The notes: generated from the letters alone by a model not told the origin. Positions 36,689 through 48,375 are shown, numbered from the stretch's first letter. The stretch: 64,000 nucleotides of DNA from Oncomelania hupensis (GCA_036898135.1 CM072511.1:159121652-159185651); one strand, 5' to 3'. A program made the numbers and translations.

Positions 36689-36759
36689 GTTGTTATTATT
36701 ATTATTCTTGTTGTTAATATTAATATCATAATTGTTATTAAGGAAATTAGTATTGTTTA

Positions 36760-36825
<66 letters not shown>

Positions 36826-36841
36826 GTTATTATTATTATTG

Positions 36842-36887
<46 letters not shown>

Positions 36888-36890
36888 CGT
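36472..36890. repeat. (ATT)n arrays around a conserved short repeat
   Basis: (ATT)n at 36472-36552, 36614-36707 and 36764-36885. Between the first two lies a ~58-bp piece with TAGATTAACGTCCCCGGACA and GCGTATAGGGGACGA, found again at 59190-59235 and, inverted and partial, near 48165. Confidence 0.85.
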
Positions 36891-37220
36891 CATCATCGTT
36901 GTTGTTGGTTGTTATTATTATCGTCATCATTATTTTTATAAACATTGTTACTATAGCCAGACAAAGGGGAATGGTGGTATGCCGTAGGAAGGTACACTTA
37001 AGACAGCAAGAACGGCGTGACATAACATAAGGAGCTTTGCAGTACATCACAACAATAAATAACAATGGCAAAAACAGGATCCAACTTGTCTATTCGTTTT
37101 ACCAGTCCACGTAATGGTCAGCTTTCATTAGATCTATAGAGACGGACGATGAAATATTTTTGAATGTAATGTATCATTTTAACTATCCTTCAAGGTTATC
37201 ATCCTCCCCAACATCCTCAC

Positions 37221-37416
37221 GCTCATTGTACGGACCTGGAGGCACCCGATTGTAGGTGGCGTTAAAGCCCGTGTACTGCTTTCCCTGACTGGCGGTGCTG
37301 TGTAATTTGACAAACATGGCGTTTCCTGTGGATTTGATTTGGAAATGTTGTGGGATCCTCCCACACAGCTGCCTTCCAAGCATCGGGAATGTGAAGTCTG
37401 AGATGCCGTCAAAAAT
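37221..37416 (-). CDS. Exon: second half of CUB domain b
   Basis: Enters in phase 0 after TGTTGACAG. Reads IFDGISDFTFPMLG, then RQLCG (fourth CUB Cys), then FVKLHSTAS and GFNATYNRV, which is the C-terminal CUB strand. The 3' boundary is not certain: a GTGAGG donor gives 37221, while CAG|GTCCGT 15 bp upstream in the transcript would give 37236. Both leave phase 1, so the reading frame of the next exon is the same and only five linker residues change. The intron upstream of this exon is about 15.5 kb and holds the two nested gypsy elements. Confidence 0.8.
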
Positions 37417-37740
37417 CTGTCAACATCAACTTCAAGTAAGAGAATATTGACTATTTAAAGTATTGGTTTATTATTAATCAGGTATTATTTTACTATTAAC
37501 AATCACAATTACATTATTTAATATTACCAGAACTGAAATTGGTGAAAATATGTTTTTTGGTGTACGAAACTAATCAGCTGAGAGCACAAAAAGCCTGCTT
37601 CAGTTTTTGCAAACGTCCATTATTTTGTTCACCAAACCGAAAGACTTAATTTGTAAAAATATTGTCTCTTTTTCTTATTTCCGAAGATCAATAAGACTTA
37701 TCTGTAATATCATAAAATAGTCGCTGTCCGTTTTCTCCAT

Positions 37741-38335
37741 TGCACGGTTTGAGACGCGCACAATAGATCCGATCGTTTTGTTTTGCAAAGCATGCAATAA
37801 CAGAGTGTATTTACCTTTGATTTGATTTTGCGTTGTAGTTAGAAGAAGCTATGTTGATAATTTCCGTTGGTCGATATTATTGGAGAAATTTCTATGGTTG
37901 CTTGTTTACTATCGATCGAAGCATGTAGATAAATCTAGTGGTAGCTAAGAGATTCTTCTAACCTAAATAAAGTTATATGAAGTAAGACAGTGCATAGTTC
38001 CGGTGACGAATTTTATTTTGATTGGGTGTTATTGCGTCATGCTGGATTGTTCGAATGTTCTCTAGAGTATAGAGAGACTATATAAGTCGCACACTGTTTC
38101 AAAGAAAAGAGTATAAAAAGTGAGAGTGAAAAAATGCGATTAAGCAATTTTTTATGTAGTTGTTGATGCATGCTGACTAAAGTTGGAAAACTTCATACGA
38201 CGACTCCTGCCTTGTTGCTGAGTGAACAGGTTGCGTGGATAAACGAATCTGAGTTACACTTATCAAGATTCAAGCATGGGGGCTGAATCAACTATTGATA
38301 AAAAAATTTTTTAAAAAAACAACAATCGTGTAACA
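37741..38335 (+). mobile_element. 5' LTR of gypsy element A
   Basis: Begins TGCACGGTTTGAGACGCGCA (the LTR start block) and ends CGTGTAACA, directly followed by TTTGGCGGGGTCAAGCC as a possible primer-binding site. It shares LTR blocks with 40740-41353 and 45940-46542 but is clearly more diverged. Confidence 0.8.
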
Positions 38336-39552
38336 TTTGGCGGGGTCAAGCCACGATCTACGCCATAATCAATGGTTCAACTGCTATAACAAGCGAGTCA
38401 ACGTTACGAGAGGCAGTCATCGAGGGTAGCCGCCAACGAGTTGCGTCGGAAGGGACCAACATACTGGGACTACATCCCCGATAGATTCGGGTGGACTGCA
38501 AGGGTGTGTAGTTGCTTCGTGAGCGAACAACAGACCGGGACTACATGGCTGCCGTAAGACTAAGTCGAGTGACAGCCTCGGAGCAACATCGCCAGTATGA
38601 TAGAGAGCGACGAGCGGACGTCGCGTCTACTTCAGCACAGGAGCGTACACATCAACACCAGCGTGGTGCAGCGTCGCATACGACGAGGACAGCGGGCCCT
38701 ACGTCAGTGAAGGCGACTAGTGACAAGCATTAGCGCTACTGCAGAAAATGTGCTGTTCTAAAATAGTCCAGAAAGATGCAGCATAGTCAAGAACTTTCCA
38801 GAAAAGCATCAAGATCGCTGACTTCTGGCAGAAAGGACTTGAACTGAATCTAAATGACAAGCAGCTGATGGAGTACGTCAAGTCCCAGGAGAGAATATTG
38901 CGTGAAGAAAGAGAAGAACAGCATCTAGAAAGAGAAGAGCAACGCCGGCGTGAAGAAAGAGAATTAGAAGAAAAGCGACAGAGTAAAGAAAGAGAATGAG
39001 AAGACCAACGACGGCGAGAAGAAAGAGAATTAGAGGAGCCGCGACGCTGAGAAGACAAAGGAAGAACAGCGTCAGCGGGAAGAAAGGGAAGGTCAGCGCA
39101 GGCGTGAAGAAAGAGGCGTGACGAGATGGAAGAGAGACGATTAGAGGCTGAACGTCAATACCAGCTAGAGTTGGCGCGTATCCAAAACAATCAGCATGCG
39201 CCACACGTTATCAGCGACCACAAGGCTCCAAAATTGCCAGCGTTCGTCGACGGGAAGGACCAGGTCGAAAAGTTATCTGGCGAGATTTGAAAGGTTCGCT
39301 GAAAGCTCTATCTGGCAACCTCGAGACTGGGCGATTCGACTCAGTGCACCTTTGACGGGGCAAGCACTCGAAGTTTACACCAGGTTGTCGAACGATAATG
39401 CCAAAAACTACGACGTCTTGAAAGAGGCCCTATTGCATTGCTACAGCTTCACAGAGAAGGGCTACCGTAAATGCTTCCGTGAATGCCGGCCTTTGTCAGG
39501 CGAGACGCCAAAGCAAGTTGTGTAGCGCCTGTCGCCATACTTACACAAGTGG

Positions 39553-39921
39553 GTGGAATTGTCAGGCGAAGGGAAGTCTTACGATAGTCTCCATGACCTG
39601 ATCGTGGAGCAATTCCCCAATGCCAGTCACAAGGACCTCGCGACCCACTTAGAATTACAAAAGCTGCGGACGCTTAAGGATGTGACTAAGGCTGCTGAAC
39701 GATATTTTATCGCTCACGGGAAGACCCTGGGGCCACCCAATGCGACGAAACATTTCCAGAAGATTGGAAAACATGGGATCCAGATCTCGGGAAGTCAGAC
39801 GAGCCAGAGACAGACGGACTCCACCCCACCTTCCAGGGAAGGGCATTCAAGAGGCTGTTTTACCTGCAACTCTACAGACCACAGAGCTGCTAACTGTCCT
39901 CAAAACAAAAGTAGCGGATAG
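39553..39921 (+). pseudogene. Gag C-terminal part with zinc knuckle, element A
   Basis: Reads VELSGEGKSYDSLHDLIVEQ, then LEKLxLRTLKDVTKAAERYF-like, ending GCFTCNSTDHRAANCP, a CX2CX4HX4C zinc knuckle. An upstream gag frame at 39196-39525 ends in an in-frame stop. Order matches gag of element B at 44952-44464. Confidence 0.75.
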
Positions 39922-40739
39922 CAGAGCAATACGGACAATGCAACGGCGGGCAACCGACAAAGGCGTTTCTTCAATCGGCGACAAACTAGTAGCTCTGACC
40001 ATCAAGTGTGCGGCGGGAGAGTCATTCTTCCGAGTGAGACCGAGCGCACAGCTAATCCAGCGGACGTGCAAGAATGCATGACCGATGGCCAACTTTTCCT
40101 TGCCAACGGGAAATCCATCCCCGTCGTCGCCAGCGCAGCTGTGACCGTCCAGAAAATGCCTGTTTCCAAGGGACGCGTCGGAAATCACGAAGTAACGGTC
40201 CTAAGAGAGTCGGGCTGCAGTGGGGTCATCGTCAGAGAAGATATGATCTCTAAAGAACATTTCACTGGCGATTCCAAATGGACACTTATGGCTGACAGCA
40301 AATGTGTGAAAGCACCAGTTGCAAAGATTCAAGTCAACACACCTTTCTACATTGGCAAAGTAGAAGCGGTTTGACTGTAGAAGCCGCTGTACGATTTGAT
40401 GATCGGGAATATTGACGGCGCGAGACAACCCGACACCCCGATCCAGAGTGGTGTCCTGCTTCAACCCAACACGTCGAGGTTGCGGAGGAGGATCCATTGC
40501 CATTTCCCGATGGAGACCTTACAGAACTGCTAAGGAACAATGTGGCTACTCCGGCTCAGCCCTGCCGACCAGAGATCGTCGGTGCTGTCACTACCAGGGC
40601 CCAAGCCAAGAGACACAAGATGTCTACGCCACTGAAGTTTGCTGACAGCTCCAAAGCCGCCATTATGGACAGAGATAAGCTGATCCAGCTCCAGGAAGCT
40701 GATAGTATTCTAACCAAGTACAGGAACCGCAAAGACCAC

Positions 40740-41353
40740 TGTTACACTGGATGTTGGTTTTGTTTCTATCAGTGGTCGATTCAGCCCCGATGCTTGAATC
40801 CTGATAGGTGTAACTCAGATTCGTTTATCCACGCAACCCGTTCAATCATCAACACGGCTGAAGTCGTCCTATTAAATTTTCCAACTTTATTCAGCAAACA
40901 TCAACAAATGCATACAATCGCTTTTTCCACTCTCAACTTTTCACTTTCAACTTTACAATACAATACACTTCTCTCCTTTGAAACAGTGCGGCACTTATAT
41001 AGACTCTCTAACTCCAGAGAAATAAAGAACGTTCGGGCAAGACATAATTATAACCAATCAAAACACATTTCGTCATCACTGTCTCACGTCATACAACCTT
41101 ATTTTGGATGGAGGCTTCTTTAGTTACCACTAGAATTATCCACATGCTTCGATCGATAGTAAACAACCAACTCTAGAAAATTCTCAAATAATATCGACCA
41201 ACCAAAATTATCAACGTTATACAAAGCTTCTAACAACAACGCAAAATCAAATCATAGGTAAACACACTCTATTATTGCATGCTTTGCAAAATAAAACTAT
41301 CTGATCTATCGCGCGCGTCACACACGAACTATCGTGCGCGTTTCAACATAACA
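40740..41353 (-). repeat. 3' LTR of element B
   Basis: 614 bp with TGTTA/TAACA inverted ends. Polypurine tract GGGGGGGGGG lies just upstream on the minus strand. Confidence 0.88.
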
Positions 41354-41496
41354 TAACCCCCCCCCCCCCATTCAAAAATAAATTTAATTAATTTCTTTCA
41401 ACAACGTTGAGACGCAATGCACAAACAAAGTCCAGAATTAAAACTTATTTCAGTCTGTCTGGATATTGTCAATGTTCTCAGCTTATCTACACAGAG

Positions 41497-43202
41497 TCAA
41501 TGCTTTTTCATCTGCAAGGAAACGACGCCCTCGTCCGTTACAGTTGTCATCGGCCCAGGGTCAAATACGGTGATCTCGTGGGCTTTCCTGGAGAAAGTGC
41601 ATCCTCCGTTGTCTCCTTCTTCCATCGAATGTCCGATGAAGTCGACGTTGTCAGATCCCAGAATGCACTTGCTGGGTCTCATGGTCAGGTTAGCTTCTGT
41701 TAGACGGTGAAACAGCTCCCTCAGGGTCGGCAGATGTTCCTTCCAGGTATGGGTGTGGACAGCAGGTCGTCCCAGTAACACACGACGTTGTCCATCCCTT
41801 TGAGTATCTTCTTCATTCCTCTCTTCAAGGTAGCTCCGTTGTTGACCATGCCAAAGGGCATCCTTAGGCACTCGTACGTCCCATCAGGAGTTATAAAAGC
41901 AGTCTTTGGTATGTCCTGTTGACGCACTGGGTCTTGCCAATAACCCTTGCTGAAGTCAACCTTTGAGAAGATTTTACTCCCCGATAAATGGCGGAAGAGG
42001 TCTGCTGCAGTAGGCATCGGCTCGGGGTCGAAGACGGTGATCTTATTAACCTTTCTGTAGTCTATGCATACTCTGTTGCTTCCGTCCTTCTTCTTCACGA
42101 CTACGACAGGGGATGCGTAGGGGGAACTGGACTCCCTGATGATGCCCATCTTCAGCATCTCATCGATGTCTTTCTTCAAGGATTCGCGGGCCTTGAAAGG
42201 GATCGGGAAGGGTTTAGATCGAACGGGAATATTTAAAGTGAGGTGGACTTCATGTTCGACCAAAGTTGTACAGCCTGGGACATCGCTGAAATTATGGAGA
42301 AACTCGTCCATAAGGTCTTTAAGCTCGATCTTTTGACCTTCCGTCAAGCTTGTTCCTAGCTTAACATCATCGATGACTTCTTTGCTGTGGAAGTCTCCAA
42401 ATTCTAACAGTTCCTCGCAGTCAAAGCTGTCGTCGATCTCACCTGCTGTTGCTGCGTGTACAGTCTCTGATGGCCTTTCCACATACAGCTTAAGGAGGTT
42501 GGCGTGGTATATCTTGGAAAGCTGGCCGACCTTCACCTTGTAGTCGTTGATCCCCACCACGGTCTCAACTTCGTACGGGCCTTTCCACTGCATCAGTAGC
42601 TTATTATGATCGGTGGGTAGCAGCACCAGCACTTTGTTGCCAGGTTTGAACTTCCTGTTCACAGCCCTACGATCGTAGTAGTGCTTTCCACAGTCCTGGG
42701 ACTTCTTCAGGTTTTCTCTGGCTATCTCGAGAGTCTGCTCCAGCTTCTCCCGTAGCTCAAACACGTACTGGTAGCTGTTCTTCACCTCTGGGGTGTCTAC
42801 TTCCTTCGTCCACAGTTCTTTCAGGATGTCCATCGGCCCTCGGATGGTTCTTCCGTACAGCAGCTCGAACGGAGAAAAGCCGGTGGACTCCTGCGGTACT
42901 TCTCTGTAGGCGATCAGTAAAGCGTTGATGTAGCGATGCCATTGTCTGGGCTGCTCGCTGCACAGTTTCTTCAGGGTGGACTTCAGCGTATCATTGAACT
43001 TTTCGACAAGCCCGTTGAACATTGGATGGTGGGGTATCGTAGTCAAATGCCGAATGCTCAGCAGTCTGTTGACCTCCTTCATGCAGTCAGAAACGAACTG
43101 CGTCCCGAGGTCTGTCAGGATTTCTTCAGGCACTCCCAGTCTGCTGAACATGTCCACCAGTGCCTCTGCAACAGTTTCAGTGTCAATCTTCTTCAGAGAC
43201 AC
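41497..43202 (-). pseudogene. Integrase C-terminal half fused to RT, element B
   Basis: One open frame of 493 codons (43202-41721) holds, in order, integrase core TDLGTQFVSD and NGLVEKFNDTLK (the D and E of DDE), SPFELLYGR, a GPY/F module (MQWKGPYEVETVVGINDYKV), a spacer, then RT: RESSSPYASPVVVVKKKDGS, VCIDYRKVNKITVFDPEPMP, FSKVDFSKGYWQ, LRMPFGMVNNGA and CYWDDLL (YxDD-type). A shift after CYWDDLL puts the rest (LTEANLTMRPSKCILGSDN, IGHSMEEG) in another frame ending near 41500. Because integrase and RT are in a single frame, the pol order is read directly from sequence. Confidence 0.92.
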
Positions 43203-43211
43203 TGCCTCTGG

Positions 43212-43892
43212 TTACCGAATCGCATAGTCCACTAAAGTCAGTACCCATCGATGACCTTCTTTACTCGGAGGCTTTATTTCGCCGATTAAGTCTAAGGCCA
43301 CTCTCTTGAAAGGTCGGTCAATCAAAGGCGTCCTCTGCATAGGCACTTTCGGGACCCTTCCTCGAGGTATGGTCTTCTGGCAAATGTCACATGATCTGCA
43401 GAAACGGCTGACGTTCGCATGAAGTGCTCGCCAGTAGAACACCGCCTGGATTCTATCCGACGTCTTCTTGATGCCCAGGTGACCTCCCATGATGGAATCG
43501 TGAGCTACTTCCATCACTTGGCGCCTTAGGGGTAACGGTACCAAGACTTGACGTAGTGGTTTCCCTCCGTTGACCCTCGGGCGCTGGAATATTCTGTACA
43601 GTACCTTGGCCTTCACCTCAAAGTAGACCGTGCCACTGCCTTTGGTCACGTGGTCTTTGCGGTTCATGTACTTCTTTAAAGCGCTATCAGCTTCCTGGCG
43701 CTGGATCAGCTTATCTCTGTCAACGATGGCAGCTTTGGAGTTGTCGGCGACCTTCAGTGGCGTAGACGTCTTGTCTCTCTTATCCTGGGCCCTGTTAGTA
43801 ACAGCACCGACGATCTCTGGTCGGCAGGGCTGAGCCGGAGTAGCCACATTGTCCCGTAGCAGCTCTGTAAGGTCTCCATCGGGAAATGGCAC
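43212..43892 (-). pseudogene. Integrase N-terminal half, element B
   Basis: Open for 226 codons. HDSIMGGHLGIKKTSDRI and FCRSCDICQK give the HHCC zinc motif. VALDLIGEIKPP supplies the first Asp of the DDE core, and LVDYAIR leads to a TAA in place of the Tyr expected in TRYPEAV. Coding sense continues directly after the stop as PEAVSLKKIDTETV. Confidence 0.88.
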
Positions 43893-43989
43893 ACGTTGGG
43901 TTGAGGCAGGACTCCATTCTCAATCGGGGTCGTCGGGTCGTCTCGCGCCGTCGATGTTCCCCAATCATCAAATCATATAACGGCTTCTT

Positions 43990-44361
43990 CAGGCAAACCG
44001 CTTCTACTTCGCCTATGTAGAAAGGAGTGCTGATTTGAATCTTTGCAACTGGCGCCTTCACACACTGGCTGTCAGCCATAAGTGTCCATTTGGAATCGCC
44101 AATGAACTTTTCTTTAGCGATTAGATCTTCTCTGACGATGACCCCACTGCAGCCAGAGTCTCTTAGAACAGACACTTCATGATTTACGACGCGTCCCTTG
44201 GAAACAGGCATGTTCTGGACGGTCACAGCTGCGCTGGCGACGACGGGGATGGATTTCCCGTTGGCAAGGAGAAGTTGGCCATCAGTCATGCACTCTTGCA
44301 CGTCCGCAGGAGTATCTGTGCGCTCGGTCTCACTCGGAAGAATGACGCTCCCGCCGCACAC
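43990..44361 (-). pseudogene. Retropepsin-like protease, element B
   Basis: VSVLRDSGCSGVIVRED carries the catalytic DSG motif; KWTLMADSQCVKAPVAKI and IEV/VEAV flap-like segments follow. Element A has E in place of the catalytic D. The protease overlaps the end of gag and precedes integrase. Confidence 0.75.
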
Positions 44362-44463
44362 TTGATGCTCAGAGCTACTGGTTTGCCGTTGATTGGAGAA
44401 CCGCCTCTGCCGGTTGCCCGCCGCTGCATTGTCCGTATTGCTCCGCTCTCCGCTACTTTTATT

Positions 44464-45490
44464 TTAAGGACAGTTAACCGCTCTATGGTCTGTAGAGTTG
44501 CAGGTGAAACAGCCTCTTGAATGCCCATCCCTGGGAGGTGGCGTGGAGTCCGTGTGTCTCTGGCTCGTCTGACTCCCCTGAATCTGGTTCCCATGGTTTC
44601 CAGTCTTCTGAAAATGTTTCGTCGCCTTGGGTGGCCACAGCGTCGTCCCATAAGCGATGAGATATCTTTCAGCAGCCTCAGCAACGTCTTTTAGCGTCTG
44701 CAACTTTTGTATTTCCAAGTGGATCGCGAGGTCCTTAGGGCAGGCGTTGAGTAATTGCTCCCTTACGATCAGATCATGGAGACTCTCGTAAATCTTCTCT
44801 TTGCCTGATAATTCCACCCACTTGTGTAAGTATGACGAAAGGCGCTCCACACATTGCTTTGGTGTCTCGTATGACAAAGGCCGGCATTCACGAAAGCGTT
44901 TACGGTAGCCCTTTTCTGTAAAGTTGTAGCACTGCAATACGGCCGCTTTCAAAACGTCGTAATCTTTGGCGTCAGTATTCGACAGTCTGCTGTAGACATC
45001 GAGCGCCTTCCCCGTCAGTAGTGCGCTGAGTATGATCGCCCAGTCTTGACGTTGTCATTTAGCGCTTTCGGCGAACCTTTCGAACCTCGCTAGATAGCTG
45101 TCGATCTGGTCCTTTTCGTCGACGAATGCTGTCAATTTTGGAGCTTTGAAGTCGCTGATAACATGTGGCACGTTCTGCTGTACTGTTGCTGGATGCGCGC
45201 CATTTCTAGCTGGAACTGACGCTCGGCTTCTCTTTCTTCACGCCTGCGTTGCTCTTCTTTTTCTTGCCGCTGCTCTTCTCTTTCTTGACGCCGCTCTTCT
45301 AATTCTCTTTCTTCACGTCGTCTCTGTTCTTCTCTTTCTAGACGCTTCTGTTCTAATTCTCGTTCTTGTATTCTCTCCTGAGACTTGACGTACTCCGTCA
45401 AATGCTTGCCTTTCAGATTCAGTTCAATTCCCTTTTGCCAAAAGGCAGCCATCTTGATGCTTCTGGAAAGTTCTTGACTATGCTGCACCT
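44464..45490 (-). pseudogene. Gag of element B with Arg/Glu-rich coiled coil and zinc knuckle
   Basis: 45488-45132 is a long Arg/Glu heptad-rich stretch (ERELEQKRLEREEQRRREE) predicted to be a coiled coil. After a frame break, 44952-44464 gives the capsid-like part (RKRFRECRPLSYETPKQCVE, LHKWVELSGKEKIYESLHD) and the CX2CX4HX4C knuckle GCFTCNSTDHRAVNCP. Similar coiled-coil sequence occurs in element A at about 38880-39180. Confidence 0.8.
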
Positions 45491-45939
45491 TTCTAGACTG
45501 TTCTAATACAGCACGCTTTCTGCAGTTGCGCTGATGCTTGCCACTAGTTGCTTTCGCTGACGCAGGCCCCGCTGTCCTCGTCGTATGCGATGCTGCACCA
45601 CGCTGGTGTTGATGTACACGCTCCTGTGCTGAAGTGGACGCGACGTCCGCTCGTCGCTCTCTCTAATACTGGCGATGTAGCTCCGAGACTGTCTCTCGAC
45701 GTAGTCTTGCGGCAGCCACGTAGTCCCGATCTGTTGTTCGCTCACGAAGCAAGTCTTCAGCGACTACACGCCCTTGCAGTCAACAGGAATCTATCGGGGA
45801 TGTAGTCCCAGTATGTTGGCCTCTCCCGACGCAACTCGTTGGCGGCTACCCTCGATCACTGCCTCTCGTAACGTTGACTCACTTGTTGTCGCAGTTGAAC
45901 CCTTGGCTATGGCGTAGGTCACAGCTTGGCCCCCAAAAT

Positions 45940-46542
45940 GTTACACTGGATGTTGGTTGTGTTTCTATCAGTGGTCGATTCAGCCCCGATGCTTGAATCC
46001 TGATAGGTGTAACTCAGATTCGTTTATCCACACAACACGTTCAATCATCAACAAGGCTGTAGTCGACCTATTAAATTTTCCAACTTTATTCAGCATACAT
46101 CAACAAATGCATACAATCGATTTTTCCACTCTCAACTTTTCACTTTCAACTTTACAATACAATACACTTCTCTCCTTTGACACATTGCGGCACTTATATA
46201 GTCTCTCTAACTCCAGAGAAATAAAGAACGTCCAGGAAAGACATAATTATAACCAATCAAAACACATTTCGTCATCACTGTCTCACGTCATACAACCTTA
46301 TTTGGGATGGAAGCTTCTTTAGTTACCACTAGAATTATCCACACGCTTTGATCGTTAGTAAACAACCAACTCTAGATAATTATCAAATAATATCGACCAA
46401 CCAAAATTATCAACGTTAAACAAAGCTTCTTCTAACAACAACGCAAAATCAAATCAAAGGTAAACACACTCTATTATTGCATGCTTTGCAAACTAAAACT
46501 ATCTGATCACACACGAACTATCGTGCGCGTTTCAACGTAACA
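45940..46542 (-). repeat. 5' LTR of element B
   Basis: 603 bp, TGTTACGTTGAAACGCGCA at its minus-strand start and GTGTAACA at its end. It is followed on the minus strand by TTTTGGGGGCCAAGC, a likely primer-binding region. Confidence 0.88.
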
Positions 46543-47835
46543 ACCACGTGACCAAGGGCAGTGGCATGGTCTATTTCGAGGGTAAGACCAAGATCCTGTA
46601 CAGAATCTTCCAGCACCCGAGGGTCACGAGGGTCAACGGAGGGAAACCACTACGTCAAGTTTTGGTACCGTTACCCCTAAGGCACTAAGTGATGGAAGTA
46701 GCTCACGACTCCATCATGGGAGGTCACCTGGGCATCAGGAAGACGTCGGACAGAATCCAGGCGGTGTTCTACTGACCAGGACTTTATGCGGACGTCAGCC
46801 GTTTCTGCCGATTATGTGACATTTGCCAGAAGGCCATACCTCGAGGAAATGTCCCTAAAGTGCCAATGCAGAGGATGCCTCTAATCGACCGACCTTTCAA
46901 GAGGGTGGTCTTAGACTTAATCAGCGAAATAAGACCTCCGAGTGAAGAAGGTCATTGGTGGGTACTGACCTTTGTGGGCTATGCGACTCGGTAACCAGAA
47001 GCAGTGCCTCTGAAGAAGATTGACACTGAGACTGTAGCAGAGGCGCTGGTGGATCAAGCTTGACTTGAAAGTCAAAAGAATGAGCTCAAGGACCTTATGG
47101 GCGAGTTTCCCCATAACTTCAGTGATTTCCCAGGCTCTACAACTTTGCTCGAACATGAAATCCACCTTACTTCAAATATCCCCGTTTGATCCAAACCCTT
47201 CCCGATCCCTTTCAAGGCCCGCGAATCCTTGAAGAAAGACATCGATGAGATGCTGAAGATGGGCATAATCAGGGAGTCCAGTTCCCCCTATGCGTCCCCT
47301 GTCGTGGTCGTGAAGAAGAAGGACGGTAGCAACAAAGTATGCATCGAGTACAGGAAGGTTAATAAGATCACCGTCTGTGACCCTGAAATGATGCCTACTG
47401 CAGCATACCTGTTCCGTCAATTATCGGGGAGTAAAATCTTCTCAAAAATTGACCTCAGCAAGGGTTATTGGCAAGTCCCCGTGCGTCAACAGGACATACC
47501 AAAGACTTTTATAACTCCTGATGGGACTTACGAATGCTTGAGGATGCCTTTTGGCATGGTCAACAGCGGTGCTATCCTGAAGAGGGATGGACAACGTTGT
47601 GTGTTACTGGGACGACCTGCTAGTACACACCCAGACCTGGAAGGAGCATCTGATGACCTTGAGGGAGCTGTTTCACCGTCTAGCAGAAGCTAACCTGATC
47701 GTGAGACCCAGCAAGTGCATTTTGGGAACTGACAACATCGACTTCATCGGACATTCGATGGAAGAAGGAAGCAATATAGGATGCACTGACTCCAGGAAAG
47801 TCTGCGAGATCACTGTCTTTGACCCTGAGCTTTAT
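46543..47835 (+). pseudogene. Element A remainder: integrase and RT
   Basis: VTKGSGMVYFEGKTKILYRI, the zinc motif (GGHLGIRKTSDRIQAVFY, FCRLCDICQK) and VLDLISEIRPPSEE, then YATR followed by TAA, the same stop seen in element B. After LKKIDTETVAEALVD the integrase breaks off and joins LKDLMGEFPHNFSDFPGS (deletion of about 0.9 kb by comparison with B). The RT follows: RESSSPYASPVVVVKKKDGS, FSKIDLSKGYWQ, then CYWDDLLVHTQTW and IGHSMEEG. It ends at ITVFDPE near 47830. Confidence 0.82.
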
Positions 47836-48150
47836 GGTGACGTCATCCTTTATTGTTTTTTTTTCTAATCGCATTTTCTCCCAAACTACTAAAGGGATTT
47901 GATTCAAACTTTGTGAATTTTACAGATGTTTTCAACTGAAAACCAAAAGTATGCAAATCGTATCACGTCATCATGGTGTCGTTATCTTTTTAGCGGAATA
48001 ACTATTGTTCTTGGCTCTTCGTCCATCCGTTATCTGAAACTACACTCATGAAAATACATTCACATAAACTACAGCGAAAAGTTGTATTATGCAAACAAAC
48101 AAAAACTGTCGGTGCGGCTAGTGCCACCTCATAAAAGCAACACACACTCG
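47836..48150. other. Unassigned repeat-like sequence
   Basis: Contains CATAAACTACAGC(G)AAAAGTTGTATTA, which recurs near 48825, so at least its end belongs to a dispersed repeat. No gene seen. Confidence 0.45.
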
Positions 48151-48288
48151 GGGAAGGAGTCGTCCCCTATACGCTCTGGGGGAATCACACGGCAGACGGA
48201 GGAGAACGAGTCAGAGCATTTGCCTTTGCTACATATATGATGCACTTCGAGAATAAAACTTTCAACGGTCATCAACGAACTGGCGTTG

Positions 48289-48372
<84 letters not shown>
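48150..48372 (-). repeat. Dispersed repeat (host of the 57.5 kb hAT) with (GA)n
   Basis: On the minus strand this matches 57462-57530 and 59095-59240: CCCCAACGCCAGTTCGTTGA, TTTTATTCTCGAAGTGCATC, GACTCGTTCTCC, GTCTGCCGTGTG and GCGTATAGGGGACGA. A (GA)n tract follows at about 48290-48371. Confidence 0.7.

Positions 48373-48375
<3 letters not shown>

Larger units (their letters stand above)
40740..46542 (-). mobile_element. Gmr1-type Ty3/gypsy element B, 5.8 kb, nested in A
   Basis: Two similar LTRs (45940-46542 as 5' LTR, 40740-41353 as 3' LTR, each TGTTA...TAACA) and a perfect 5-bp duplication ACCAC (40735-40739, 46543-46547). Minus-strand order: LTR, gag (45900-44464), protease (about 44361-43990), integrase, then RT, then LTR. 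Integrase precedes RT, the reverse of typical gypsy and like copia. A polypurine-like run (G10) abuts the 3' LTR. RNase H was not found; the RT ends abruptly near 41500. The two LTRs differ by about six substitutions in the first 145 bases, by eye, so the insertion is relatively recent but not new. Confidence 0.9.
37741..47835 (+). mobile_element. Gmr1-type Ty3/gypsy element A, split by element B
   Basis: Plus strand: 5' LTR (37741-38335), gag (about 38510-39930), protease (40006-40374) and the start of the integrase-side polyprotein (to 40739). It is then interrupted by element B (40740-46542) and resumes at 46543 exactly in register (NRKDH|VTKGSG). It continues with the integrase zinc region, part of the core and the RT, ending near 47835. 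There is no RNase H and no 3' LTR. A deletion removes most of the integrase C-terminal half (near 47056). Frames are broken in many places. The catalytic Asp of protease is changed: ESGCSG in place of DSGCSG. Confidence 0.85.

Noticed and set aside
41988..42336. Plus-strand open frames across 41.4-43.2 kb
   Set aside because: Antisense shadows of the gypsy integrase-RT frame.
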